64,000 bases of DNA from Microglena sp. YARC (Eukaryota > Chlorophyta > Chlorophyceae > Chlamydomonadales > Chlamydomonadaceae). Both the position numbers and the translations under genes were made by a program. Below, in pieces: positions 1 through 10,499 of this stretch (within the stretch, counting starts at the first letter, position 1; each line of letters opens with the position of its first letter). The stretch lies in contig CM039465.1 of assembly GCA_022414725.1 (NCBI GenBank), positions 40,611,936 through 40,675,935 of the forward strand. The letters are read 5' to 3'. Below the pieces are notes generated by a model that was given only the letters and a program-made list of their open reading frames with translations, did no database searches and was not told the DNA's origin.

Positions 1-39
1 CCCCCGATGCCCCCTCAGACTCCCGAACCTTTGCCGTAA

Positions 40-462
40 GCCCCTGCCAATCAGACTTCAGGGCGTGAGCAACACGCAGGCCAAGCCAATCAGACTCCGG
101 GCTTTGAGCAACATGCAGGCCAAGCCAATCAGACTCCGGGGCGTGAGCAACATGCAGGCCAAGCCAATCAGACTCCGGGCTTTGAGCAACATGCAGGCCA
201 AGCCAATCAGACTTCAGGGCGTGAGCAACATGCAGGCCAAGCCAATCAGACTCCGGGCTTTGAGCAACATGCAGGCCAAGCCAATCAGACTCCGGGCTTT
301 GAGCGAATCGGAAAGCCTGCCGTAACACAGCTGGGGCAGGATGTGGGAGCCGCCTGCCCTCCGGATCCCGACTCTGTGGCCATCAAGATCACAGCTGCCT
401 CGGGAGAAGGAAGCAAGATGCATGGGGGTGGGGTGGGGGGGTGGAGTGGTGTGGGGGGATGA
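40..462 (+). CDS. Gene A, first visible block with 39-bp repeats
   Basis: The frame read from position 40 is open to a TGA at 460-462. It contains about six 39-bp units (58-300) that read as a 13-residue Gln/Ala/Asn-rich repeat, alternating units ending PGF and PGR. A less repetitive stretch follows (300-417). A G-rich region after 420 holds several GT dinucleotides that could be the donor; I cannot choose one. The alternative frame beginning with GTG at 65 is also open but reads as a basic repeat, and I consider it a shadow. Confidence 0.35.
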   Translation, partial: APANQTSGREQHAGQANQTPGFEQHAGQANQTPGREQHAGQANQTPGFEQHAGQANQTSGREQHAGQANQTPGFEQHAGQANQTPGFERIGKPAVTQLGQDVGAACPPDPDSVAIKITAASGEGSKMHGGGVGGWSGVGG

Positions 463-3400
463 GCGGGGATGGGGGTGGGGGGGGGTGAGTGAGGCTGGAG
501 GGCCAGGCCAACGGCATCCATCGATCCATCCATGAAATCAGGAGCTGGGAGCATTATGGGTAAGGGTGTAAATAGGTTACAACGCTTCTTACAGCCCAGC
601 GCTGGACGCAGCGATGGCGGCCACTTAGCTCCATACGCTAGCGTAAACGGCAGCACCCCAGTGACCTTGGCACCCCCCTCTAAGGATGTCGAGTACTGGT
701 TGACTAGAATCGACGCCGAGCTCGTACAAGATGGTATGCTACAGCCATGCCCGTCCACTATGGGCAACACTCCAGAACCTAGCGCTACGCCCAAGAGAGG
801 CCCACCTATCACGGGCAGCACGGACCTGACGAATGCCCAGCTGCAGGCCACGCCATCTCTGGTACCACCAATCCAGCCCACCCCGTTCCCCCGTTGCCCT
901 ACCATCAACGACCCCCGCGGCGGCAGCCCCCAGGCTCAGCTACCACCCCGCTATCAGGCCCACCCACCCCGTTTCCCGCTGCCCTACACTAAACGCCAGT
1001 AGCCCCCAGGCTCAGCAGCCACCCCGCATCCAGACCCCGCCCAACTCGTTGCCCCGTTGCCCTACAATCAAACCCAGCAGCCCCCGGGCACAGCTTCCAC
1101 CCCGCATCCAGGCCCCACACAGAAGGAGATGGGACGAGCCGGGGCTGCTAAAGCAATGGCATGGGGCTGACCCCAACAGACTGACCTCCGCAGGAGCAAC
1201 GCCGGTTTCCAGAGACATGCAAATCGCCTCAAGTGGCTTGGAGTCTGCCATGTCGCCTTTCCAACCTCCAGACATCCCTTCAAGCCCCCTGCCCTCCCAA
1301 CCCTCCAATCGCCCCTCAAGCGCCCTGCCCCCCCGACCTTCTAACGTCCCCTCAAGGGCCCTGCCCTCCCAACTTTCCAACTTCCCTTCTGGCATCGCGC
1401 CCTTCAATATTTCCAACGTCCCCTCAAGCGCCCTGCCCTCCCAACCTTCAGGTCTCTCCTCAACCCCCCTGCCCTCCCAACTTTCCAACCTCCCTTCTGG
1501 CATTGCGCCCTTCAATATTTCCAACGTCCCCTCAAGCGCCCTGCCCTCCCAACCTTCCGGTCTTCCCTCAAGCCCCCTGCCCTCCCAACTTTCCAACCTC
1601 CCTTCTAGCATCGCACCCTTCAATATTTCCAACGTCCCCTCAAGCGCCCTGCCCTCCCAACCTTCCAACCTCCCCCCAAGCTCCCTGCCCCTCCCATTTT
1701 CCAACAACCCCTCAAGCGCCCTGCCCCCCAACCTTCCGGCCTCCCCTCAAACGCCCTGCCCCCCCCACTTTCCAACCTCCCTCCCAGCATCACGCCCTTC
1801 CAGCCTTCAGGGCGGGTGTCTATCGAGATGCAAGGGCCCACTGGCAGACAAACCTATTCCGAGGCTGTGCGTCCACTGCCGCCACAGATGATAGAGGAGG
1901 TTGGCCACTTGACATCTATTGGGGGCAGTACCCCGGACACCACGGGCACCATGAGCACCCTAGGCCCCCCAACCCCCTCCGTCGGTAACTTGTCTGGGCA
2001 GTTGTCTGGTTTGTTAGACCTGCACACCATGTCCGAACCTGTCATAGCCAAGAAGGACCGGGGCCACCTTAAGTTCAAGAACACGAAGTCAACGTACAGT
2101 GACAGGCATAAGAAAAAGGTTAATTCCGTGAAGAAGGCCAGGCACTTGAAGAGGACGCCCTCTATGATGCCCTGGCTACATATGCAGGACACAACGGAAG
2201 AGGCTCCCATTCCGGAGCCAGTGGCAAAGCTGATGAGTGTCCAACAGGCCCCTGACCAGGGCCTGCTGTTCCCTGACACCGAGGCAGGCTTCCAAGGAAG
2301 GGTAAGTGTCAGGCTTTTATTTATATAGCAATCGCTACCTTTGACCCTGTTTTGACCCAAGTTGCCGCTATAAATAACCCAGATCTGTGGCCCTTAATGG
2401 CCATAAAAGCTATAAAGGCTATAAAAACACTGTCCCTGGAGGAGGCCTAAAATCAATAAGCTAGAAGAAAAAAACATTCAGATTCAGATTCAGATCAGAT
2501 TCAGAAAAACAGAATCCCTGCTGCAGAGCTCTAGTGACCAGGGCCTGTTGTTCCCTGACACCAGGACAGGCATCCAAGGAAGGGTGAGTGTCAGGCTTTT
2601 ATTGAAGGTGCCACTTGTAGCACAAGTGCTACTTTACACACCTTTGTTTTGGCATGCTACGTTGGAGTGTTGGAGCTCATGAGTGCCCAACAAAGCTCTA
2701 GTGACTAGGGTCTCCTGTTCTTTGAAACGAAGACAGGCTTCCAAGGAAGGGTAAGTGTCAGGCTTTTATTGAAGGTGCCACTTGGAGCACAAGTACTACT
2801 TTACACACCTTAGTAGTTTTGGCTTGCTACGTTGCAGTGTCGGAGCTGACGAGTGCTCAGCAGAGCTCTAGTGACCAGGGTCTCTTGTTCCCTAATACAG
2901 AGGCAGCCTTTCAAGGAAGGGAAAGTGTCAGGCTTGTATTCAAGACTTGAACTTGAACTTGGTTACATAGCTTTAGCCAGCAATTTTGCTGCTCGCTGAC
3001 TTCGGCAGTAAAAACAAAATCAAGGTGCCACCTGTAGCACAAGTGCTACTTTACACACCTTTGAAGTTTTGGCGTGCTACGGTGGAGTGTTGGAGCTCGT
3101 GAGTGCCCAACAGAGCTCTAGTGACCAGGGTCTCTTGTTCCCTCAGACCGAGGCAGGCTTCCAAGGAAGGGTAAGCGACAGGCTTTTATTTATTCAAGGT
3201 GCCACCTGTAGCACAAGTGCTACTTTACACGCCTTTGAAGTTTTGGCGTGCCACGGTGGAGTGTTGGAGCTCATGAGTGCCCAACAGAGCTCTAGTGACC
3301 AGGGTCTCATGTTCCCTCAGACCGAGGCAGGCTTCCAAGGAAGGGTAAGCGACAGGCTTTTATTTATTCAAGGTGCCACTTGTAGCACAAGTGCTACTTT

Positions 3401-5713
3401 ACACGCCTTTGAAGTTTTGGCGTGCTACGGTGGAGTGTTGGAGCTCATGAGTGCCCAACAGAGCTCTAGTGACCAGTGTCTCTTGTTCCCTCAGACCGAG
3501 GCAGGCTTCCAAGGAAGGGTAAGCGACAGGCTTTTATTTATTCAAGGTGCCACCTGTAGCACAAGTGCTACTTTACACGCCTTTGAAGTTTTGGCGTGCT
3601 ACGGTGGAGTGTTGGAGCTCATGAGTGCCCAACAGAGCTCTAGTGACCAGGGTCTCATGTTCCCTCAGACCGAGGCAGGCTTCCAAGGAAGGGTAAGCGA
3701 CAGGCTTTTATTTATTCAAGGTGCCACTTGTAGCACAAGTGCTACTTTACACGCCTTTGAAGTTTTGGCGTGCTACGGTGGAGTGTTGGAGCTCATGAGT
3801 GCCCAACAGAGCTCTAGTGACCAGTGTCTCTTGTTCCCTCAGACCGAGGCAGGCTTCCAAGGAAGGGTAAGCGACAGGCTTTTATTTATTCAAGGTGCCA
3901 CCTGTAGCACAAGTGCTACTTTACACGCCTTTGAAGTTTTGGCGTGCTACGGTGGAGTGTTGGAGCTCATGAGTGCCCAACAGAGCTCTAGTGACCAGGG
4001 TCTCATGTTCCCTCAGACCGAGGCAGGCTTCCAAGGAAGGGTAAGCGACAGGCTTTTATTTATTCAAGGTGCCACTTGTAGCACAAGTGCTACTTTACAC
4101 GCCTTTGAAGTTTTGGCGTGCTACGGTGGAGTGTTGGAGCTCATGAGTGCCCAACAGAGCTCTAGTGACCAGTGTCTCTTGTTCCCTCAGACCGAGGCAG
4201 GCTTACAAGGAAGGGTAAGCGACAGGCTTTTATTTATTCAAGGTGCCACCTGTAGCACAAGTGCTACTTTACACGCCTTTGAAGTTTTGGCGTGCTACGG
4301 GAGTGTTGGAGCTCATGAGTGCCCAACAGAGCTCTAGTGACCAGGGTCTCATGTTCCCTCAGACCGAGGCAGGCTTCCAAGGAAGGGTAAGCGACAGGCT
4401 TTTATTTATTCAAGGTGCCACTTGTAGCACAAGTGCTACTTTACACGCCTTTGAAGTTTTGGCGTGCTACGGTGGAGTGTTGGAGCTCATGAGTGCCCAA
4501 CAGAGCTCTAGTGACCAGTGTCTCTTGTTCCCTCAGACCGAGGCAGGCTTACAAGGAAGGGTAAGCGACAGGCTTTTATTTATTCAAGGTGCCACCTGTA
4601 GCACAAGTGCTACTTTACACGCCTTTGAAGTTTTGGCGTGCTACGGTGGAGTGTTGGAGCTCATGAGTGCCCAACAGAGCTCTAGTGACCAGGGTCTCTT
4701 GTTCCCTCAGACCAAGGCAGGCTTCCAAGGAAGGGTAAGTGACAGGCTTTTATTTATTTAAGGCAATTATAATTGTAGAATTAAATTATCACTGTAGCAC
4801 AAACTCAGAGCCACGGTCAGTAATATTATTGTTTGGGATTCAGTCCACCTTTTTTCTTCTTCTTCTTCTTTTCAGCCCTTCCTGTCACTGTTGGCCAAGT
4901 CCCTTTAGCCTATTTGATGTACCCCTGGACTGTAACATACATACATACATACATACATACATACATACTACTTGTATCCCCTACACACACATCCCTGGGA
5001 GGACACAGAGCACCGTCCCTCTCCCCTACACACGATTCTTATAGACGACAGACTACTGACCCTTTGCCTTGCACTGGCCCTTGTATTAGCCTCCCATGGT
5101 CACTGACCCTGTCCCTTTCACACACACACCTACGACAAAAGTAGCACTTACCCTCTCCCCTACCCACACATCCCATTAAGACTGACCTTGTCCCCTACAT
5201 GCGCATCCTCCGCAGCTCCGATGGACCTCTGCGCGCTTCGCGATGCAGTCGCAATTTGAGGAGGGCGCCCGCTTGCGTCAAGCTACCAATAACCTGCTGC
5301 CCTTGCTGCCCTGCCTCCCATGGTCACTGACCCTGTCCCCAACACACACATCCAAAGTAGCACTTACCCTCTCCCCTACACACACATCCCATTAAGACTG
5401 ACCTTGTCCCCTACATGCGCATCTTGCGCAGCTCCGATGGACCTCCGCGCGCTTTGCGATGCAGTCGCTATTTGAGGAGGGCGCCCGCTTGCGTCAAGCT
5501 ACCAATGACCTGCTGACCTTGCTGCCACAGCTGGAGGCCAACCAACTGCTGGGTCTCAACATGGGTGACGAGGATGACCTTGAAGGGATGGCAGGGATGA
5601 CAAACCGAGATGACTACTCCATACGAGAGGAAGAAGAGCAAGTCTCCCCTGGAGGGGTTAGGAGAAGGAATAAGGCGCATAAGAAGAAGGAAGGGGTCAT
5701 TGCTGAACCTTAG
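40..5713 (+). CDS. Gene A: low-complexity Gln/Pro/Ser-rich protein, 3' part, function unknown
   Basis: I do not recognise this protein. Three coding blocks can be seen: about 40-462 (13-residue repeats of the type EQHAGQANQTPGF), about 532-2301 (Pro/Ser-rich repeats, then a basic patch near 2050-2160) and 5432-5713 (a coiled-coil-like acidic then basic tail ending in TAG). The last junction is well supported: block 2 ends AGG|GTAAGT at 2301 in phase 0, and block 3 begins after GCGCAG at 5432 in phase 0. Within block 2 the open frame changes twice, near 960-1000 and near 1728, where repeat units differ by single bases in C runs. These are either real frameshifts, small introns or sequence errors. 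The gene probably starts left of the window. Intron 2302-5431 is filled by a 174-bp array that copies the exon end. Being coding is likely; the function is unknown. Confidence 0.5.
532..2301 (+). CDS. Gene A, Pro/Ser-rich block
   Basis: Reading starts in the frame of 532 (ATG) and moves by one frame around 960-1000. From about 1258 it runs through four to five units of roughly 117-120 bp, with motifs such as NVPSSALPSQPS and SNLPSGIAPFNIS. Near 1728 one unit has CTGCCCCCCAACC where its sisters have CTGCCCTCCCAACC, one base fewer. The repeat motif then continues in the frame that carries on to the donor at 2302 (SNLPPSITPF, then VSIEMQG). After 1816 the protein is non-repetitive, with a Lys/Arg-rich patch. 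It ends in EAGFQGR at the GTAAGT donor. Confidence 0.45.
2520..4760 (+). repeat. 174-bp tandem array copying the gene A exon end and its donor
   Basis: Degenerate units at 2525-3060 lead into about ten regular units from 3070 to 4740; successive ATGAGTGCCC sites at 3273 and 3447 are 174 bp apart. Each unit carries the last coding bases of the preceding exon (GAGGCAGGCTTCCAAGGAAG, then GGTAAG) plus intron sequence. From the second unit on, a TTCCCTCAG acceptor-like site has appeared 24 bp before the donor. Two subtypes alternate (GGTCTCATG versus TGTCTCTTG), so the recent amplification unit is a 348-bp dimer. Because 174 is a multiple of 3, a 422-codon open frame crosses the array. Confidence 0.9.
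4762..4975 (+). repeat. Dispersed short retroposon-like repeat with (CATA)n tail
   Basis: The unit begins near AATTATAATTGTAG, passes through CACTGTAGCACAAACTCAG, a CT-rich stretch, GTTGGGCAAGTCCC-like and CTACCCCTGGACTG-like motifs, and ends in a CATA tetranucleotide run. Other copies or pieces in the window: 7175-7290 (+), 7560-7750 (+), 7800-7930 (+), 26620-26700 (-), 26925-27000 (-), 27045-27125 (-), 32465-32595 (-), 43080-43240 (+), 52655-52770 (-), 53680-53740 (+) and 63125-63310 (+, with a roughly 65-bp part triplicated). The constant 3' end, variable 5' start and short-repeat tail resemble a SINE or truncated LINE family. Confidence 0.7.
5205..5325 (+). repeat. Echo of gene A terminal exon start
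   Basis: It repeats the acceptor and first about 100 bp of the 5432 exon with substitutions (for example a CAATTTGAGG where the exon has CTATTTGAGG), then breaks off into CCTCCCATGGTCACTGAC, a sequence also present at 5090-5110. The duplicated block therefore includes intron plus exon edge. Confidence 0.75.
5432..5713 (+). CDS. Gene A, terminal exon
   Basis: Starts after the acceptor GCGCAG (5430-5431) in phase 0, with LRWTSARFAMQSLFEEGARL. It continues through a Leu-rich helical stretch (ATNDLLTLLPQLEANQLL), an acidic segment (MGDEDDLEG) and a basic tail (RRRNKAHKKKEG), and stops at TAG. A damaged copy of its first about 100 bp lies just upstream at 5205-5325. AATAAA occurs at 5887-5892, about 175 bp downstream, and could serve polyadenylation. 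Confidence 0.55.
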   Translation, partial: LRWTSARFAMQSLFEEGARLRQATNDLLTLLPQLEANQLLGLNMGDEDDLEGMAGMTNRDDYSIREEEEQVSPGGVRRRNKAHKKKEGVIAEP

Positions 5714-5997
5714 TGGGTTTCCCCAACCCCACCCTGCCCAGCCCCACTGGGATCCCCAGCCCAACCCACTGGGCAAAAGAGGAAGATACCGGTTATGGGT
5801 ATCTCTGGCTAGCGCGGTTAGCAGAGTGTTAGAAGGTGTAGGAGGATGCTTTTAGGCGCAGCTGGGTGCTGTCAGGGTTAGTATTAAATAAATGGAAACT
5901 CTTACACACCGCAACGTGGCGTGGAGTTCAGGGAACCTACCCGTTTGCTTGCGCTGGTTTAGCTTGCCGAGGGTTTGTTGTCGCAGACCGCTATTGC

Positions 5998-6181
5998 TGA
6001 AGAACGGCAACTAATATTATCGTTTGAAAAACTATTATTAACTAATTTTATTGCAGTGTCACAATCATATTAGTTTTAAAATAAAATCATAATTCTGGTG
6101 AGACAGCTCGTCCGACTAATATGATATAATACTAGAGAACATTATATATTCACTAATTTTATATGGCATAGCCGTCCCATA
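5998..6181 (+). mobile_element. hAT-type MITE
   Basis: An AT-rich element of 184 bp, same family as 23212-23387 (shared AACGGCA, CTAATATTA, GTGTCACAAT and CTGGTGAGAC motifs). Its inverted ends are degenerate. It is flanked by GCTATTGC (5990-5997) and GCTATTGT (6182-6189), a 7/8 match to an 8-bp target duplication, as expected for hAT insertion. It has no coding capacity. Confidence 0.7.
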
Positions 6182-6234
6182 GCTATTGTACCTCAGCTTG
6201 GCCTGATGTTCTACGGCCGCGGGGGAGGGTTAGT

Positions 6235-6350
6235 AAATAAATAAATAGTACGCCTTGTTACGAGGCGTGAGGATGAGGGGGCCAGCCCGTTTGCTTTCAC
6301 TGGGGCCAACCACCGCGGGGGGGGAGGGGGGGGGGGGGGGGGGCTATCAT
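6235..6350 (+). repeat. Dispersed repeat ending in a poly-G tract
   Basis: AAATAAATAGTACGCCTTGT, then a GAGGCGTGAGGATGAGGGGG-type segment, GTTTGCTTTCACTGGGGCCA and a G run. Related copies lie at 24600-24665 (-), 39418-39515 (+) and 58372-58458 (+). The homopolymer run at 6319-6343 is likely unstable and its length uncertain. Confidence 0.6.
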
Positions 6351-6734
6351 CCCCTGAGGGTTAGTATGTCATGTCCCCTTCTGTATTTTGTTCATGTCAA
6401 TAATGTTAGTGGTGAATGTTTGTTTGGTCAAGGGTCGGTATCTCCCGCCCGACCCTATGTGCGCCTGCTTTTTTGTAGGAGTGGCAATGCCATTCAAACT
6501 GAATCCTCAGTGTCGCTGGTTTGTGTCAGGCGACCCACCTCCTCAGGTGAAATTCCTTTCACAACTTAAATAAAAGCTTCACCACTTCGTCATCCGCAAT
6601 TGAGTCTGGAGTTCCACTCATGTTGCTTCCATGTGATTGGTTGACCGGCCTTTGGACTTAGGCTGGGTCAGTCGAGATCCACTTCCTGGGGGAAATACGT
6701 TTTACAACTTTTTTTTTAAGTGTCCCAGTGGCAT

Positions 6735-7085
6735 TCAAGCAGGTACTTAGCTTTTGTCTGCAAAAGTACATGCAGGTACATGCTGGTACTTAGCTTTTGT
6801 CTGCAAAGGTACATGCAGGTGCTTAGCTTTTGTCTGCAAAGGTACATGCAGGTACGTGGAGGTACTTAGCTTTTGTCTGCAAAGTGATCATCGCCTCTAT
6901 TTTTCTTTTCGGTTACCAGGATCAGCTTCTAAGCAGCTCCCTGAGGCTGCCACTCAGTGGGCCAAATCCAAAGATTCCAGGAGCACTGGAAAGCTCACGA
7001 TATCAGCTTCCAGGTGCCTAGGTTGATTAAGGTTTGGATGAAGATAGAGCCTAGGGAGCTGTCTATAAGCTGCTGCTCGTAGCTG
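6735..7085 (+). repeat. 35-bp tandem repeat followed by fold-back element
   Basis: At 6738-6885 there are four units around GGTACTTAGCTTTTGTCTGC. From 6918 to 7085 lies a fold-back element whose ends (CAGCTTCTAAGCAGCTCCCT and the inverse of GGGAGCTGTCTATAAGCTGC) are imperfect inverted repeats. It belongs to the family described at 42092-42296, with further copies at 31130-31330 and 41540-41640. Confidence 0.6.
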
Positions 7086-7089
7086 AAAA

Positions 7090-8280
7090 GACAAAAGTGT
7101 GATCATCTCGTTACGATTTCCTCTTATTTACATGAAAATAGTAGTTTGTTTGTGACCCAAGCGTTTGCTTAGTATGTGCCTTTCCTGTTATAAGGTTGGG
7201 CAAGTCCCTCTAAACTATTTGGCCTACCCCTGGACTGAAACATACATGCGTACATATATGCATACATACATACATACATACATACATTTACTTAGGCTAG
7301 CACGAACTCCTGCCCCCCGTCGTTTACGATTTATTGGGGTTCAGTTCGCCAGTGCTTGTCTTTTGTTAACTACATTTGCTGTTTTAAGGTTGAGCAAGTC
7401 CCTTTGTGACCCAAGCATTTGATGGCCATGTGTCTGTAGGACATTCTTCTTGTTTAGGCCATGAATCCTGATTCCTTTGCAGGATGGAAAAAGCTAATAA
7501 ATTTGATTAAAATGAGATAAGAATCGCACAATTAAATTTTCATACACTGTGGGATGATGATTTAATTATAATTGTAGAGTTCAATTATCACTGCAGCACT
7601 AACTCAGGGCCTTTGTCGGTAAAACGATTGTGAGGGGTCAGATCATCAATGCTTATTCTTTGTATCCCTTCCTATCAAAGTTGGGCAATTCTATTTAGCC
7701 TACTTGGCCTGCCCCTGGACTGTAACATACATACATACATGCATACATCTATTTGCATAGCTTAGTACGACCACCTGGCCCCTGTCGTATACAATATGTT
7801 GGGGTTCAGTTCACCAGTGCTTGTTTTTTCTATAACTGCCTTAAGTTATAGAAAAAACTTCCTGTGTTAAGGTTGGGCAAGTCCCATAAGCCAATTTTGC
7901 TACCCCTGGACCAGCCCGGAAAGTAAAAAATGCACAGTGGACTGAGTAAACTAAAAAGGATACCTTTATAATCAATTAGTGACCTCACTTGTAAAGACAA
8001 TTATATGATTTATATGCATGTGTCTAAACGTAGGTGATTTTGTGAGGACGGCTGAAATACCCCAACTTCCGTGTGGGTGGGGGGGTGGGGGGAGCTTGTC
8101 TTGGGCCAACAGTGGCCTACCTCTGACAACGTAATGTAATTGGTCCAAGCAGTGTAGCATGTATCTCTCCGTATCTCTCCGCGAGAGGCCGTGAGTAAAA
8201 AATTCAAGATTAGGTCTAGGTAAGGAACTTAGGATACATTTAGCCTATTTTCTCTTCTGAATGTGAAATAGTACTTACCG
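7090..8280. other. Intergenic, repeat debris only
   Basis: This stretch contains three copies or pieces of the (CATA)n-tailed repeat (7175-7290, 7560-7750, 7800-7930) and, at 8085-8135, a reverse-strand piece of a dispersed repeat also seen at 48227-48290 and 58618-58680. No coding frame here resembles a protein I know. Confidence 0.6.
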
Positions 8281-9330
8281 GTAGTTATATAGCTTCAGTC
8301 AGAATTTTGGCTGCTCGCTGTATGTGAAAATAGTGTTTTGGTACATAGCTCCAGCCAGCGATTTGGCTGCTCGCCGTTTGTGAATATAGTACTTTGTTTG
8401 GGTCCCAATCAGCGCCTTGGTATGTGCCTGTAGGACATCCTTCTTTTGTAGGGTTCATTCAAGTGTTCCTGGGTTCATTCCACTAAACTTGAACTTGAAC
8501 TTGGTGACATACTGTAGCTTCAGCCAGAAATTTGGCCGCTCGCCGTCTTTAGCAGTAAAGACATAACAGGAAAATGTAAACGCTGGCAAATCACTTTTGA
8601 TTTCTTCCATTTCCCATTTTTCTCTCTTCTTCTGAACGATGATAAACAACACGAAAAACTTATCATACCTACGGTATACAAATTACGTGATCTAGACTCT
8701 TCATATATTCATGAACAAACGAAGCTTCGCTCAACCATCCACTTCTGGACTGCACATCAGGTAATGAAGAGGAATATTTTTACTCTCAGGTTGGGAAATT
8801 TCACCAAAAGAATACATATATTGGTCCAAACAGTATAGCGTGTGTGTATGTACTTGAACTTGAACTTGGTTACATAGCTTCAGCCAGCAATTTGGCTGCT
8901 TGCCGTCTTCGGCAGTAAAAACAATATGGAAAATGTTGACTCGAAAAAATCACTTTTTCCATTGTTTTTCTTTACTCCTCTTCTTCTGAACGAAAAACAG
9001 TACACAAAATAACCTATTCATACCTACAAAAAAAAGACTTGATCCAGTCTCTTCATACATTCATGGATGAAGAAAAGAAGCTTCTCTCGCCCTTCAACTT
9101 CTGGATTGCACGTCACATAATGTAGAGGAATCATTTTACTCTCCGATTGGGAAATCAGGCTCTGATACTGTCTTTTCGAATTCAGCAAGGCTTCGTCAGT
9201 ACATTCAAAAATCACATGGTGCCATGGTGTTCATCTTGAACTGTTCCATAATCACAAAGGTGACACACTCGATCCTTCCAAGGACCAATTGAACGATTCC
9301 ATCTATCAGTTTCCACTTTTAGGTAGTGGG
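8280..9330 (-). mobile_element. 3' ends of non-LTR retrotransposon family A (two to three copies)
   Basis: On the minus strand, about 9310 to 9024 reads as the C-terminal end of a LINE reverse-transcriptase ORF: a Cys/His knuckle (RVCHLCDYGTVQDEHH, one frameshift, then FECTDEALL) and a stop near 9024. The 3' UTR follows down to 8855 and ends in AAGTTC hexamer repeats (seen on + as ACTTGAACTTGAACTTGG). A second copy lies at 8488-8800 and tail-only pieces at 8280-8430. Tail copies elsewhere: 2945-3010, 41645-41720, 42897-42915, 43285-43345, 43385-43460 and 53140-53600. All are 5'-truncated and dead. Confidence 0.65.
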
Positions 9331-10150
9331 AGTATCAGCATCAATTGCGGTTCACTCGATCGTTTTATGTCTTGGTGACTACTACTGTACTTCCTTAGAA
9401 CTATAGCTGTAGATAGTAACTGCTTGTCTGTACGGTAACAGCTTCCTGTAGACTGTGTCATCCTTCATGACACGGTGACAGCTTCCTGTAGGCTGCGTCC
9501 CCTGGTCCCCTGACACGCGCTGCATAGCCTGTACCCTGATTAGGTTCCAGGCTTCCGCCCCTTCCACCGCTGGTGTCTTATGTGGTTCTTAATCTATGCA
9601 TATTACGCACCACCTTACGCACCACCATATTACGTAAGATCTTAATCTATGCATATTACGCACCACCTTGTAAGATAGGTCTCGGATGAGATAATTGGGC
9701 ATCTAAGTTTTTCCACTCTCATACCATGAGGAGGACATCCAGGTCTGATACACAGCATTCTTCCTTCCTTGTGATCCTGAGCTTTCATCTCTAGGGCGTG
9801 TATCTGAAGACTTGGTATGTATGTACGTTCCAGTCCAGGAGTAGCCAGACAGGGGTAGTCCTGAGTAGCCCAGGGTAGCAGTCTAGGCCAGGGCCCTGGT
9901 CTAGGCGTAGCCAAACAGTACAGCATGTAAGCTGCAGTCCAGGGGCAGTACAGCGTAGTCCAGGGGTAGCGGGGGCGTGACTAGACAATTCAGGTTTGGT
10001 GGCCTTCACCCTGCAAGCCTGCTGGCCGTTAGTACCTAGCAGAACTAACAGGCCCGTGCAACTTATTCTAAGCTATCTAAGTTCCCAACACTCAACCGTC
10101 TAATCTTCACATTTTGAGCTTACAGCTCGTCCGAAACATGCCATGCTGTA
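9330..10150. other. Intergenic stretch with small local duplications
   Basis: I see short duplications (TCTTAATCTATGCATATTAC near 9588 and 9640; GCTTCCTGTAG twice near 9440-9490) and irregular CAGGGGTAG-rich repeats at 9830-9975. No convincing coding sequence or RNA gene. Confidence 0.4.
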
Positions 10151-10154
10151 TGGG

Positions 10155-10490
10155 GGGCTATGGGTGTGGTGTATGAGGAAAATGTGTTGTCCGATTGGGG
10201 AATCTTGTGGTTGTATCCGCGAGATACACCACATCTCACCCCCCTTTCGAAAATCGACGCCCACCTCCTGTCTGAGATGTGCACGTCCGGCCGAGCCGGC
10301 CCCCTCCGAGCGAGGGTTTCCAACATGCGCCAGCCCGGGATCGAACCCGCGTTGTACTGGTGAAGGCCCCAACTTCCGTCCAGTCGACCAACTCGACCAG
10401 GCTCCGAAACCAAATGGGGTGTATGAGGAAAACGTGTTCTCCGGTTGGGGAATCTTATGGTTGTATCCGCGAGAGAAACCACAATGGGAT
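10155..10490 (-). mobile_element. tRNA-headed SINE-like unit between 64-bp direct repeats
   Basis: The minus strand of about 10310-10410 has a tRNA-like block with an A-box-like AGCCTGGTCGAGTTGGTCGA and a B box GGTTCGATCCC. It is bracketed by two near-identical stretches (10160-10215 and 10420-10480) sharing GTGTATGAGGAAAA and GGTTGTATCCGCGAGA. A 177-codon minus frame crosses it, but it runs through the tRNA-like part and is probably not a gene. Confidence 0.5.
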
Positions 10491-10499
10491 ACCTGCGTT

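Noticed and set aside
3069..4337. 422-codon open frame in the gene A array
   Set aside because: It is open only because the 174-bp unit is a multiple of 3. It runs through intron-derived sequence and splice sites and repeats the same 58 residues.
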